A stretch of 64,000 nucleotides of DNA from Elephas maximus indicus (taxonomy: Eukaryota > Chordata > Mammalia > Proboscidea > Elephantidae), in NCBI RefSeq assembly GCF_024166365.1, contig NC_064820.1, positions 146,774,001 to 146,838,000 on the forward strand, read 5' to 3'. The notes below the pieces were generated by a model. It had not been told where the DNA came from. It ran no database searches and worked only from the letters and a program-made list of their open reading frames with translations. A program made the position numbers and the translations under genes. Shown here piece by piece: positions 1 through 33,132 of this stretch; within the stretch, counting starts at the first letter, position 1, and every line of letters begins with the position of its first letter.

Positions 1-173
1 TTCTATGAATATGTTTGGTTGCGAAAAGACTACAGAAGTAAGTATATTCATCAAAATGTTAAACAGTAATTTTTTCTGAATTGTGAGTGGGAAAATCTTA
101 ACCTTTTCTTTTTATCTGTATTTTTACTTTTTCTATAGTCATCATATAGGTATAATTAAAATTATGTAAAACT
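1..173. other. Intronic sequence at left edge, no gene recognised
   Basis: AT-rich sequence left of the long L1, presumably CDKL3 intron because the gene runs leftward out of the window. The first 36 bases are open on the plus strand and are followed by a good donor (GTAAGT at about 37). That is too short to support an exon, and it is on the strand opposite to CDKL3. Nothing else is recognisable. Confidence 0.5.
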
Positions 174-2488
174 AAAAAAGTCTGTCTTGGATGGTTCTAG
201 TAGGCATCCAAAATAAAACACCAGATGAACTTCCAATAGGAAAAAAAGGCACTGGAACTACCTGATATGGAATTCAAATCTCTAATATTCAGGGCTATCC
301 AAGTGATGAAAAAAAAGGAGAAAAAATAAGGGAAAAATAGACAAAATCATGGAAAAGACAAAACCATGGAAGAAATCGGCAAAATAATACAGGAAAAAAT
401 TTTCAAAATAAATAAACAACTAGAAATTATACAAAAACAGCAATTAGAAATGCAAAAGATAACTAGATTTCAGAAATGGACAGTGTCATAGAAGATTTGA
501 GGAATAGGTTTGAAACAATGGAAGACAGGATCAGTGAAACTGAAGACAAATCCTTGGATGCCACCTTGTTTGAGGAAAAATCAGAGAAAAGAACGAAAAA
601 AAAATGAAGAAACCCTGAGAACGATGTGGAATAAAATCAAAACCAAAAATCTACAAGTGATTGGAGCTCCAGGAGAGGAGGAGAAAACAGAAAACACAGA
701 GAGGATCACTGAAGAACTGCTGACAGAAAATTTCTCTAATATCATGAAGGATATCAAGAAGCTCAATGAACCCCAAATAGGCTAGACTCCAAAAGAAAAT
801 CCAAGGCGTATCATAATCACACTCAATAAAACCAAACACAAAAAAAGAATCCTGAGAGCAGCTCAAGGAAAACAAAAAGTCACATACAGAGGGGAAACAA
901 TAAGACTAAGCTCTGATTACTCAGCAGAAACCATGCAGGCAAGAAGGCAATGGGATGACATATATAAAATCTTGAAAGAAAAAAACTGCCAACCAAGAAT
1001 AATATATCCTGCAAAAATCTCACTCAAATATGATGGTGACATTAGGACATTTCCAGATAAACAGAAATTAAAGGAATATGTAAAAACCAGACCCAAAGGT
1101 ACAAGATTAAAGGGAGTCATTCAGTTAGAGAACCAACGACATCAGACAACAGCCTGAATCTAGGATGCAAGATTCCATCAGCCAGATACCAACCTAGGTA
1201 ATGAACTCTCCAGGATAAAACAAAACTAAAAGATTTACAACAGGGAATCAGAGAGGTTAATCTGTAAATGACAACAACGTCAAAACAATAAAAGAGGGAA
1301 TAAATGAGGTAGGTAAAGAACTTTCTAATAGAAAGGAAGTCAGTGATACAAAGTAATAAAAGACTGGTTCAAACTGAGGAAGATAGATAGTTAACAAAGA
1401 AAGTTAACAAACCTACTCATCAAAATAAAGAAAAACATAAAGTCTTAGTAAACACAAAAATGAAAGAAATGAAAAAAAATCCACAAACAAAAGGAATGCA
1501 TAACAGGAGAGTAAGAGGAACAAAGAAAATGTCATCACCACAAAAGAAACCACTGCGAAATGACAGCAATAAACTCACACCTATCAATAATTACACTGAA
1601 TGTAAACGGCCTAAATGCACCCATAAAGAGACAGAAAGTGACAGAGTGGATAAAAAAAACAGGACCTATCCATATGCTGTCTACAAAAGACACACCTTAG
1701 AAACAAAAACATAAACTTATCAAAAATCAAAGCATAGAAAAAATACATCAACCAAACAACTACCAAAAAAGACTATAAGTGGCAATAATAATCTCAGATA
1801 AAATACATGTTGAAACAACATCCACCATAAAAGACAAAGAAGGGCATTATATAATGATTAAAGGGACAATCCATCATGAAGGCATAATCACAATAAATAT
1901 CTATGCACCCAATGACAGGGCTCCAAAATACATAAAACAAACTCTAACGGCACTGAAAAGAGAAATTGACAGTTCCACAATAATAGTAGGAGGCTTCAAC
2001 ACACCATTCACTGTAAAGAAAACTACTGAACAAAGACACAGAAGATCTAAAGACCACACTCAACAAACTCGACATGTATAGAACACTCCACCCAACAGAT
2101 GCAAAGCATACATTCTTTTCCGATACACATGGAACATTCTCCAGAACAGACTACATCTTAGGCCACAAAGGAACCCTCAACAAAATCCAGAACACTGAGA
2201 TAATTCAAAGTATCTACTCTGATCACAATACCATCGAAGTGGAAATTAACAACAGGGAGAGCAAGGAAAAAAAAAAATCAAATACATAGAAACTGAATAA
2301 CAGCCTGCTTAAAAACCACTGGGTAACAGAAGAAATGAAAGATGTAATTGAAAAATTCCTAAAATCAAACGAGAATGAAAATACACCATACAAAAACCTC
2401 TGGGAAACAGCAAAAGCAGTGCTCAGAGGTTAATTTATAGCAATAGATGCACACATCAAAAAAAGAAGGTACAAAATCAAAACATTAG

Positions 2489-2857
2489 TGTCTTAATCAT
2501 CTAGAGCTACAATAACAGAAATACCACAAGCGGATGGCTTTAACAAAAGGGAAATTTATTTTCTCACAGTCTAGTAGGTTACAAGTCCAAATTCAGGGCA
2601 TCAGCTCCAGGGGAAGGCTTTCTCTTTCTCTGCTGGATCTTGAGAGATAAAAGGTGGTGCAGGCCATACCCCAGGGAAAATTCCTTTACTTTGGATCGGG
2701 GAGGTGTCCTGAGTAGGGGTGGAGTTACAATCCCACCCTCATCCTCTCAACATAAAATTACAATCACAAAATGGAGGACAACCACACAATACTGGGAATC
2801 ATGGCCTAACGAAGTTCATACACACATTTGGGGGGGGACATAATTCAATCCGTGACA
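2489..2857 (-). mobile_element. Solo LTR inserted in the L1 ORF2 region
   Basis: The element starts TGTCTTA and ends GTGACA, and is flanked by the perfect 5-bp duplication ATTAG at 2484-2488 and 2858-2862. L1 ORF2 sequence continues cleanly on both sides. It is in reverse orientation relative to the copies at 7435 and 24592, which carry an AATAAA near their 3' ends. It is shorter than the copy at 27194 because of an internal deletion. A 5-bp duplication and TG...CA ends fit an ERVL/MaLR-type LTR; the exact family is not assigned. No internal retroviral genes are visible. Confidence 0.8.
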
Positions 2858-5164
2858 ATTAGCTATACAACTCGAACAAATAGAAAGAGAAAAGCAATCA
2901 GAAGAAAGGAAATAATAAAGATCAGTGAAGAAATAGATGAAATAAAAAATAGAGAATAGAAAAACAATAGAAAGAATCAATGAAACCAAAAGTTGGTTCT
3001 TTGAAAGGACTGACAAACCACTGGCCAAATTGACAAAAGAAAAACAGGAGAAGATGCAACTAACCCAAATAAGAAATGAAATGGGGGACATTACAAGAGA
3101 CCCAAGTGAAATAAAAAGGATCATAACAGAGTGCTATGAAAAACAATACTACAAAGAATTTGAATAGCAAGAGGAAATGGACAAATTTCTAGAAACACGC
3201 TACCTACACAAACTGAAGTTGAAAATCTGAACAGACCCATAACAAGAGAAGAGATTGAAAAGGTAATAAAAAAAAATTTTTTTTGTAAAGCCCTGGCTTT
3301 TTTTCAAAAAAGATGGCTTCACTGAATTTTACCAAACATTCAAAGAAGAGCATAAACCAGTACTACTCAAACTATTTCAGAACACAGAAATGAGAGTGAT
3401 ACTTTCAAATTCACACTATGAAGCCAGCATAACCCTGATACCAAAACCAGGCAAAGACACCACAAAAAAAGAAAATTACAGACCAGTATCTCTCATGACT
3501 ATAGATGCAAAAATTCTCAACAAAATTCTAGCCAGTAGAATTCAGCATCATATCAAAATAAATAATATACCATGACCAAGTGGAATTCATACCAGGTATG
3601 CAAGGATGGTTCAACATTAGAAAATCAATCAAGGTAATCCACCACATACATAAAATTAAAGAATCACCTGATCATCTCAATTGATGCAGAAAAGGCTTTC
3701 AACAAAATCCAACACACATTCCTGATAAAAACTCTCAATAAAGTAGGTATAAAAGGGAAATTCCTCATCATAATAAAGGTCATCTATACAAAACCAACAG
3801 CCAACATCATTCTTAATGGAGAGAGGCTGAAAACATCCCCCTTGAAAACAGGAACAAGACAAGGATGCCCTTTATCACCACTCCTATTTCACACTGTACT
3901 GGAAGTCCTAGCTAGAGCAATAAGGCAAGAAAAAGAAATAAAAGGCATCCAAATTGGTAAGGAAGAAGTAAAACTGTCCCTATTTGCAGATGATATAATT
4001 TGATACATAGAAAACCCAGAAGACTCCATGAGAAAACTACTGAAACTAACAGAAAGCTTCAGCAGAGTTGCAGGATACAAGATAAATATACAAAAATCAG
4101 TTGGATTCCGATACACCAAAAAAGAGAACTACAAAAAGGAAATCAGGAAAACAATGCCATTTACAATAGCCCCTTAAAAAAATCAAATACTTAGGAATAA
4201 ATCTAACCAGGAATGTAAAAGAGCTACACAAAGAAAACTACAAAACACTACTGCAAGTAACCAGAAGAGATATACATAAATGGAAAAACATACTATGCTC
4301 ATGGATAGGTACACTCAACATTGTGAAGATGTCAATTCTGCCTAAAGCAATCTACAAATACAATGCAATCCTGATCCAAATACCAACAGCATTCCTTAAA
4401 GAACTGGAAAAATTAATTATTAACTTTATATGGAAAGGGAAGAGGCCCTAGATAAGTAAAGCACTATTAAAGAAGAATATAGTAGAACTGGCACTATCTG
4501 ACCTCAGAACCTACTATACAGCCACGGTAGTCAGAATAGCCTGATATTAGTACAATGACAGATACATTGACCATCAGAACAGAATTGAGAACCCAGATGT
4601 AAATCCATCCACCTACAGTCACCTGATCTTCGACAAAGTCCCAAAGTCCATCAAATGGAGAAAAGACAGTCTTTTTAACGAATGGGGCTGGCATCTGCAA
4701 AAAAATGAAACAGGACCCATACCTCATACCATACACAAAAACTAATTCAAAATGAATCGAAGACCTTAATATAAAATCAAAACCTATAAAGATCATAGAA
4801 GAAAAAATAGGATCAACAGTACAAGCCCTATGCACAGCATTAACAGAATACAAACCATAACTTACAGCACACAAACTCCAGAAGATAAGCCAGATAACTG
4901 GAATCTTCTAGAAATTAAACGCTTTTGCTCATCAAAAGAATTCACCAAAAGAGTAAAAAGAGAACCTACAGACTGGGAAAAAAATTTTGGCTATGAGAAA
5001 TCCCACAAAGGTCTAATCTCTAAAATCTGTAGGAAAATCTAACACCTCTACAACAAAAAGATGAATAATCCAATTAAAAAATGGGCAAAGGACATGAACA
5101 GATACTTCACCAAAGACATTCAAGCAGCTAACAGATACATGAGGAAATGCTCAAGATCACTAGC

Positions 5165-6039
5165 TGCTGTTGTTGTTAGGTGCCATTCAGTCGGTTTTGA
5201 TTGATAGTGACCCTGGGCAAAACAGAACAAAACACTGCCTGGGCCTGCGCCATACTCAAAATTGTTCCTATGCTTGAGTCTACTGATGTAGCTGGCCACT
5301 GTGTCAATGCATCTCGTTGAGATTCGTTTCTTTTTTGCTGACCCTCTACTTTACCAAGCATGTTGTCCTTCTCCAGGGATTGATCCCTCCTGATAACATG
5401 TGCAAACTATGTGAGACATTGTCTCGCCATCCTTGTTTCTAAGGAGCATTCTGGCTGTACTTCTTCCAAGACAGATTTGTTCGTTCTTTTGGCAGTCCGT
5501 GGTACATTCAATATTCTTCGCCAACACCACAATCCAAAGGCGTTAATTCTTCTTTGGTCTTCCTTATTCTTTGTCCAGCTTTCACATACACATGAGAAAA
5601 CTGAAACAACCATGGCTTGGGTCAGGTGCACCTTAGTCCTCAAGGTGACATTTTTGCTTTTCAACACTTTAAAGGGGTCTTTTGCAGCAGATTTACCCTA
5701 TGCACTGCATCTTTTGATTTCTTGACTGCTGCTTCCATGGATGTTGATTGTGGATCCAAATAAAATGATATCCTTGACAACTTCAATCTTTTCTCCATTT
5801 TTCATGATGTGGCTTCCTGGTCCAGTTGTGAGGGTTTTTGTTTTCTTTATGTTGAGGTGTAATCCATACTGAAGGCTGTGGTCTTTGATCTTTACCAGTA
5901 AGTGCTTCAAGTTCTCTTCACTTTCAGCAAGCAAGGTTGAGTCATCTGCATAAAGCAGGTTGTTAATGAGTCTTCCTCCAATCCTGATGCCCTGTTCTTC
6001 TTCATATAGTCCAGCTTCTCAGATTATTTGCTCAGCATA
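5165..6039 (-). mobile_element. RTE retrotransposon 3' fragment nested in the L1
   Basis: This is an antisense copy of the RTE 3' half: the end of the reverse transcriptase region and the 3' tail. It is collinear with 21505-22350 read on the other strand. The 7-bp duplication CACTAGC at 5158-5164 and 6040-6046 bounds it, and the L1 continues across (GATCACTAGCCATTAG). The frame is broken. The element is 5'-truncated, as is usual for non-LTR retrotransposons. Confidence 0.85.
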
Positions 6040-7434
6040 CACTAGCCATTAGAGAAGCACAAACCAAAACCACAATGAGATACCATCTCACCCCAACATT
6101 ACTGGCACAAATAAAAAAAAACAGAAAATAAATGTTGGAGAGGCTGCATGGAGACCGGAACTCTTATGCACTGCTGATGGGAATCCAAAATAGTACAACT
6201 ATTTTGGAAAATGATATGAAGCTTCCTTAAAGGGCTAGAAATAGAAATACCATATGATCCAGTAATCCCACTCCTAGGAATATATCCTAGAGAAATTAGA
6301 ATAGGCACACGGACAGACATATGCACACCCATGTTCATTAAAGCATTGTTCGCAATAGCAAAAAGATGGAAACAACCTAGATGCCCATCAACAGGTGAAT
6401 GGAAAAACGAACTGCGGTACATACACACAATGGAGTATTATGCAACAATAAATAACAACAATGAATCTGTGAAGCATCTCATAACATGGATGAATCTGGA
6501 GGGCATTATGCTGAGTGAAATAAGTCAATCACCAAAGGACAAATATTGTATGAGACCACTACTATAAAAACTCATGAAAAGGTTTACCCACAAAAAGAAA
6601 CAGTCTTTGATGGTTATGAGGGAGGGGAACAGTGGGGATGGAAAAACACTAGACAATAGATAAGTAGTAACTTTGGTGAAGGGTAAGATAGTACACAATA
6701 CTGGGGAAGCCAGCACAACTTGTCCAAGGCAAGGTCATGGAAGCTGCATAGGCACATCCAAACTCCCTGAGGGACGTAATTACTGGGCTGAGGGCTGTGG
6801 GGACCATGGTCTCAGGGAACATCTAGCTCAATTGGCATAACATTGTTTATAAAGAAAACATTCTACATTCTGCTTTGGTGAGTAGCATCTGGAGTCTTAA
6901 AAGCTTGTGAGCAGCCACCTAAGATATTCCACTGGTCTCACCCCGTCTGGAGTAAGGGAGAATGAAGATTAGTTCAAAGGGCTAATGGACCTTAAGTGCT
7001 ACAGCCTCCACCAGACTGAGTCCAGCACAACTAGATAGTGCCCAGCTACCATTTACTATTGCTGTGACAGGGATCACAATAGAGGCTCCCAGACAGAGCT
7101 GGAGAAAAATGTAGAACAAAATTCTAACTCACCAAAAAGAAAAAAAAAAAGACCAGATTTACTGGTCTGACAGAGACTGAAGAAACCCCAAGAGTGTGGC
7201 CCCCAGACACCCTTTTAGCTCAGTAATGAAGTCACTCCTGAGGTTTACCCTTCACCAAAGATTAGACAGGTCCATAAAACAAAGTGAGACTAAATGGGCA
7301 CATCAGCCCAGGGGCAAGGGCAAGAAGGCAGGAGGGGACAGGAAAGCTGGTAATAGGGAATCCAAGGTCAAGAAGGGGAGAGTGTTGACATGTCATGGGG
7401 TTGGCAACCAACATCACAAAATAGTATGTGTACT

Positions 7435-7933
7435 TGTTGAATTGTGCCCCCCAAAAATATCTGTCAACTTGGTTAGGTCATGATTCCCAGTGTTGTATGA
7501 CTGTCTACCATTTTGTCATCTGAAGTGATTTCCCTATGTGTTGTAAATACTATCACTACGATGTAACGAGATGGATTAGTGGCAGTTATATTAATGAGAT
7601 CTACAGGATTAGTGTCTTGAGCCAATTTCTTTTGAGATATAAAAGAGAGAACTGAGCAGAGAGACATGGGGACCTCATACCACCAAGAAAGCATTGCCAG
7701 GGGCAGAGTGTGTCCTTTGGACCTGAGGTTCCTGTGCTGAGATGCTCCCAGATCAAGGGAAGACTGATAACAAGGACCTTCCTCCAGAGCTGATAGAGAA
7801 AGAAAGCGTTCCCCTGGAGCCAGCACCCTGAATTCGGACTTCCAGCCTACTTCATTTGAGGGAATAAACTTCTCTTTGTTAAAACCATCCACTTGTGGTA
7901 TTTCTGTCATAGGAGCACTAGACGACCAAGATA
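7435..7933 (+). mobile_element. LTR insertion in the L1 3' UTR
   Basis: The element starts TGTTGAATTGTG. It is homologous along its length to 24592-25082 and, inverted, to 27194-27668. An AATAAA lies near its 3' end. The flanks GTACT (7430-7434) and ATACT (7934-7938) look like a decayed 5-bp duplication, and L1 3' UTR sequence resumes after it. It is a solo LTR of ERVL/MaLR-like character with no internal genes. Confidence 0.75.
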
Positions 7934-8000
7934 ATACTAATTGTTTAATGAGAAGCTAGTTTGTTCTGTAAACCTTCATCTAAATTAAAAAAAAAAAAAA

Positions 8001-8176
8001 AGTCTGTCTTAATCTAGAAGTTCTGCTGAAACCTGTTCAGCATCTTAACAACACACAAGACTCCACTGACAGACAGGTAGCAGCTGCATATAAGGTACAC
8101 TGGCCTGGAATCGAACCTGGTTCTCCCACATGGACAGGGAGAATTCTACCACTCAATTACCATTGCTTCCAGCGTA
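8001..8176 (-). mobile_element. tRNA-Gly-headed SINE, minus strand
   Basis: Read on the minus strand, this begins with a tRNA-Gly-like head (8166-8097). It continues into a body that matches the 5' heads of the RTE copies at 12893, 17972 and, antisense, about 21490. The L1 to its left inserted at the far end of this element, so its terminal GTCTGTCTT is part of the L1 target duplication. Confidence 0.65.
8097..8166 (-). tRNA. tRNA-Gly-derived sequence (SINE head or pseudogene)
   Basis: The 70 bases read on the minus strand align without gaps to vertebrate tRNA-Gly. The A box region contains GAGTGGTAGAATTCTC, and a good B box (GGTTCGATTCC) lies in the T arm. The acceptor pairing is partly lost, and the base before the anticodon position is not T. 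The position matching the GCC anticodon reads TCC. Together with its continuation into a SINE body, this makes it a retroposed head rather than a working tRNA gene. Confidence 0.6.
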
Positions 8177-8179
8177 ACA

Positions 8180-8310
8180 CACTAGGAAAAAAGGCAACCT
8201 ATTTCCAAAAAATCAGCCAATGAAAATCCCGTGGAACACAATGGTCTGATCTCATTATGCATGGGGTTGCCCTGAGTTGGAGTGGCCTCCATGGCAGCAA
8301 CAACAAAAAA
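8180..8310 (+). mobile_element. SINE 3' fragment
   Basis: Sense-strand tail of an AfroSINE-type element. It contains the GGAACACAATGG block and a degenerate end resembling the CGACTCCATGGCAGC tail seen in the other copies. The 5' half is missing. Confidence 0.6.
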
Positions 8311-8454
8311 TTAAACTGAAAATATAGTAAATAAAATGTAGTAAATAAATCTGATCTAGTTCTTTCCAAGTAACAATGAAGTATTTTTTTTCTTTCAAGA
8401 ATAATTTATTCTTTAGAAATATGTGTTAATATGTCTAGGTTTACCTAAATGACA

Positions 8455-8690
8455 GCAACAACAGTTAACATTAACATTTGTTGGCCGCTCATTCAAGGCC
8501 CCTTGCTAAACACATTTCTACCAATACCTCATTTTATCTTCCAAACCCAGAAGTACTATAATTGTCATTTTATAGCTGAGGAAACCAAAGGCACAGAGGT
8601 TAAGTAACTTTTCCCAGGGTACAGAGCTAATTAGTAGCAGAGCTGCATTTTAAATGCAGGCTATATGATTCCAGAGCTCTTTGTTTTAAA
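8455..8690 (-). mobile_element. MIR (ancient tRNA-derived SINE)
   Basis: The sequence has the MIR core in reverse orientation, including TAGCTGAGGAAACC, GGTTAAGTAACTT and the GCAGAGCTG segment. It lies in a CDKL3 intron and is diverged, as expected for this old family. Confidence 0.7.
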
Positions 8691-8744
8691 TATTACACTT
8701 ACTTTGAAATTTAGATAACCATTTTTTAATAACTTATTTTATTT

Positions 8745-9260
8745 TTGTTGCTGTTGTTGAGAATATACACAGAACATACACCAATTCAACAATTTCTATA
8801 TGTACAATTCAGTGACACTGACTACATTCTTTGAGTTGCGCAGCCATTTTCACCCTCCTTTTCTGAGCTGTTCCTCCCCCATTAACATAAGTTCACTGCC
8901 CCCTAAGTTTCCTATCTAATCTTTCAAATTGCTGTTGTCAATCTCATCCCATACAGATAGATCTTAAAAGAGCACAATGCTCAAGGAAGACATTTTTTAC
9001 CCATCAAGCTAAACTATTGTTTGGTTTTAAGAAGACTTTAGGGGATATTTTTGGTTTAAGATTTAAAGATTATCTCAGGGCAATAGTTTCAGAGGTTCAT
9101 CCAGCCTCCATGGCTCCAGAAAGTCTGGATTCCATGAGAATGAAATCCTGTTCTGCATTTCCCCCTTCTGATCAGGATTATAACCATTTTTTTAAGGGCT
9201 GTACATTAGAAATGAGCTATCTTGCTTACACTGGGGAAGAGAAATTGGCTGATTAGAGAA
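8745..9260 (+). repeat. Interspersed repeat, family not assigned (copy 1)
   Basis: It begins near a TTGTTGAGAATATACAC motif and continues through CACCCTCCTTTTC and CCCCCATTAACATAA to about 9260. An inverted partial copy with the same order of motifs is at 12525-12745. Recurrence shows that it is an interspersed repeat. I do not assign a class: there is no coding signature, terminal repeat or A-tail that I can see. Confidence 0.6.
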
Positions 9261-9749
9261 TAGAAATAGAAGCAGTTTACTTTTCACAGTAAGCCTTTTA
9301 CCTTTTGAATTTAATACTAGCTGTACGATATAAAAAAAATTTTTTTTCTTTTTTTTATTTGTATGATATATTTATTATCTAGTTTAAAACTGAAATTTAA
9401 ATTTTAAAATAATAAAAAAGGGTTATACGGTGTTTTTATTTTGCTCCAACTCAAGGTGAATCTTGGTACTGTAGCTTTGAAGAACATTAAAATTACAGCT
9501 GCTAATACTGGGTTTTTTTTTGAATGCCTTGTGGATACTTTAGGGCACCACAGTACAAAGAACAGATTCCTGGCCCAGGTAGACTGAATGCTAATGAAAT
9601 ACGGTGATAAGCATAAGACCTTAAAAATTTTCCAGATTATCCCTAATTATCATTAAAATTGAGATAAACTAAAAAATAATGGACATGATTATCTTAAAGT
9701 GCTTTTAGTTCTAACAGTCTCTGAATTTTAATTTCCCTATAGTAAATTT

Positions 9750-9962
9750 TGGGAGTCTCTGGGTAGTACAAACCGTTAATGCACTCAGCTACTAACTGAA
9801 AGATTGGAGGTTCAAGTCCAACCAGAGGTACCTCAGAAAAAAGGCCTAGCAATCTACTGCCAAAAAATCAGCCTCTGAAAACCCTATGGAGCACAGTTCT
9901 ACTCTGACATATATGAGGTCACCATCAGTCAGAACTGACACCACAATTACTGGAACTGGTAG
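9750..9962 (+). mobile_element. AfroSINE copy
   Basis: Diverged sense copy of the longer (about 210 bp) AfroSINE subtype. It has a GTTAATGCACTCAGCTACTAAC head, the AGAAAAAAGGCCTAGCAATC middle block and a CAGAACTGACACC tail. Confidence 0.75.
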
Positions 9963-10095
9963 TAAATTTTAAAAAGGAGTATAGTAACTTTTAATAGATA
10001 ACATCACTAATTCTTTTGGTATTTCATTACAGTAATATTTTAAAACTATATTATAATTTATGTAAATTTTCCAGAAATAACTCTTTAATCTCTTA

Positions 10096-31448
<21,353 letters not shown>

Positions 31449-31881
31449 CTCAGAGAAATAAAGGAAAAAAAAATGTTAAACGTTTATAGTTTTATTTATT
31501 CAAGCTGGATAATGCATTTCCAAAATAAACCCATACTTTCAAATACAGAAACATAGAAAAAATCACGAATCTTTTCCACAGAATCTGTCTTTGAGCACTC
31601 CGCCAGCCCGCCAATGAAGTGTTCCTATGGGGCTCCTGCCCTTACCAGAACTTATGGCTCGGCTGCCTCGGTTATTCCCATTAACACTGAGGTTCCCTTA
31701 CTACGTGTCACCCATCTATGAAGTGTGTAGTCCCAACACTTCCTGTCATTCCTTCGTCAAATATTAGGTCCCCGCACCACTGCAGCTCCCACACATCAGG
31801 CCCGGGACTGAGGAAAGCATAAGTCCCGCCCGCTCCTCAAATCCGACGTCTAAGGTCCTGGACCGGAGTCGCGCCCCTCAC

Positions 31882-32020
31882 CCCGCTGTCGAGTTAGTCC
31901 GGGCAGCCACCGCCGCCTCAGCCCATTCTGCAGTCCTGTCAGCCTAGCTCCGCGCAGTCCCAGCCGGGCAACGGGACACGGACCCGCCTCTGCCAGCCAA
32001 CCCCGCCAGCTCGCAGCCGC
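31882..32020 (-). other. CDKL3: Candidate CDKL3 5' non-coding exon
   Basis: The coding exon has a good acceptor 22 bp before the ATG, so a 5' UTR exon must exist upstream. The best donor in the CpG island on the minus strand is GTGAGG at 31881-31876. An exon ending at 31882, with a start near the X-box, would fit. The 5' boundary is a guess. Confidence 0.45.
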
Positions 32021-32022
32021 CC

Positions 32023-32036
32023 GCTACCATGGCAAC
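32023..32036 (+). promoter_or_regulatory. RFX-type X-box
   Basis: GCTACCATGGCAAC is a near-palindrome close to the RFX consensus (GTTGCC-AT-GGCAAC). It sits in the CDKL3 promoter, just upstream of the proposed first exon. RFX factors drive ciliary genes, and CDKL kinases are linked to cilia. That connection is inference here. Confidence 0.55.
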
Positions 32037-32973
32037 GCAGCGACAACACTCTGCCCCTAGTGCGCAAGACCGGATTATCGGCCGGGTCCGACCCGGAAGG
32101 AAAGTGAGAAAAAGCGGAAAGGGCTCCTGGAGCGCGCTAAAATGGAAGCTTGCTTGGGGATCCGTTGGGGTCTTGGTGGGTTTGGCTTCGCTCAAACTCG
32201 GGGCCTCCTCACAAGGTTAGTTTTGAGCGGGATGGGAAGCATCCACATTTTGACAGCAGCATGAGTGTGTGGCATGCGTCGCGGACGCCACCAGGCTGGA
32301 GAACACCCGCCGCTAAAAGAATGGCTGTTGTCATTAAGCTGTGATAGTTTGTAAAGCGAGACTTCCAAGAAAGTCTTGTGTGGTTTTTGTTTTTTAAGTT
32401 ACTTAGTACAATACTATTCCATGGACCTGAGTTTGACCTCAGGTGTTGACATTCATCCTTAAACGGGTATATCATCAAGAATATTTCGTGAACACCTCTC
32501 TTTAAAATTTCTTCCAACTCCTAGTAATCCTTTTTAAAAAAGTCCCTCACTACATGTTAAAATAGCCCCTTGGGGAAAAGACCCTGAAGAAAGTAATTCA
32601 AAGGATTTTACCACACACAGGGAGTGACATGCAATAGCACAGAGAAAAAGGGGCCAGTGTTTAATTGCTTAAGGACTGGACATAGGGTTCAACTGTAGTG
32701 ACAGCTTAAAAATGAATAACTAGAGTAATGCCGAACAAGTACCTAGGAAGTACTGCCTTTCTCGGGGTTTTAGTTTCTTCTGTAAAATGAGATAAGTGTA
32801 TAAGGTCAAATCCCACCATGCTTCCTCTAAATAAATTATTATCTAATATTGTTATCTAATAAATCTAGCCCAGTGCTTCCCACCCCAACATGGACATTAA
32901 AATCACACCTGGATAGCTTTTAAGAAGTCCTCACTCCCAGAAATTCTGATTCACTTGGGATGGGGTAAAGGAG

Positions 32974-33132
32974 AAAACCCTGGTGGTGCAGTGGTTAGGT
33001 GCTATGGCTGCTAACCAAAGAGACCCTAGTTCAAATCCACCAGGCGCTCCTTGGAAACTCTATGGGGCAGTTCTACTCTGTCCTATAGGGTCGCTATGAG
33101 TCGGAATCGACTCGACGGCACTGGGTTTGGGG
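32974..33132 (+). mobile_element. AfroSINE copy, well preserved
   Basis: Sense short-subtype copy with its tail CpGs intact (GTCGCTATGAGTCGGAATCG, then ACTCGACGGC), which suggests a relatively recent insertion. It lies about 1 kb upstream of the CDKL3 promoter. Confidence 0.92.

Larger units (their letters stand above)
174..8010 (+). mobile_element. Long L1 (LINE-1) insertion with three nested elements
   Basis: The body runs from about 189 to an A-tract ending near 8000. It is flanked by a direct repeat (A-run then GTCTGTCTT) at 174-188 and about 7995-8010, as expected for target-primed insertion at a TT/AAAA site. Broken reading frames resemble L1 ORF1 (about 360-1160) and ORF2 (about 1440-6560). 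The RT catalytic FADD is at about 3984-3995 and is followed within a few codons by a stop. A 3' UTR follows. The copy is 5'-truncated, full of stops and frameshifts, and cannot be active. Nested in it are an LTR (2489-2857), an RTE (5165-6039) and another LTR (7435-7933). Confidence 0.9.
31790..32140. promoter_or_regulatory. CDKL3: CpG-rich promoter region of CDKL3
   Basis: Dense CpGs appear abruptly here in AT-rich surroundings, just upstream of the CDKL3 start codon in the direction of transcription. It contains an X-box at 32023-32036 and an ETS-like ACCCGGAAGG at about 32091-32100. There is no TATA box. Confidence 0.75.

Noticed and set aside
1-37. Open plus-strand segment followed by a strong GTAAGT donor, as if the end of an exon
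   Set aside because: Only 12 codons are visible, it is on the strand opposite to CDKL3, no plus-strand gene is expected there, and the upstream part is cut off.
8097-8166. Functional tRNA-Gly gene
   Set aside because: The base before the anticodon is not T, the anticodon and acceptor stem are altered, and the sequence continues into a SINE body.
32029-32220. Plus-strand open stretch starting at an ATG in the CDKL3 CpG island
   Set aside because: The ATG is the core of the X-box motif, the frame is only 63 codons, and GC-rich promoter DNA often stays open by chance.
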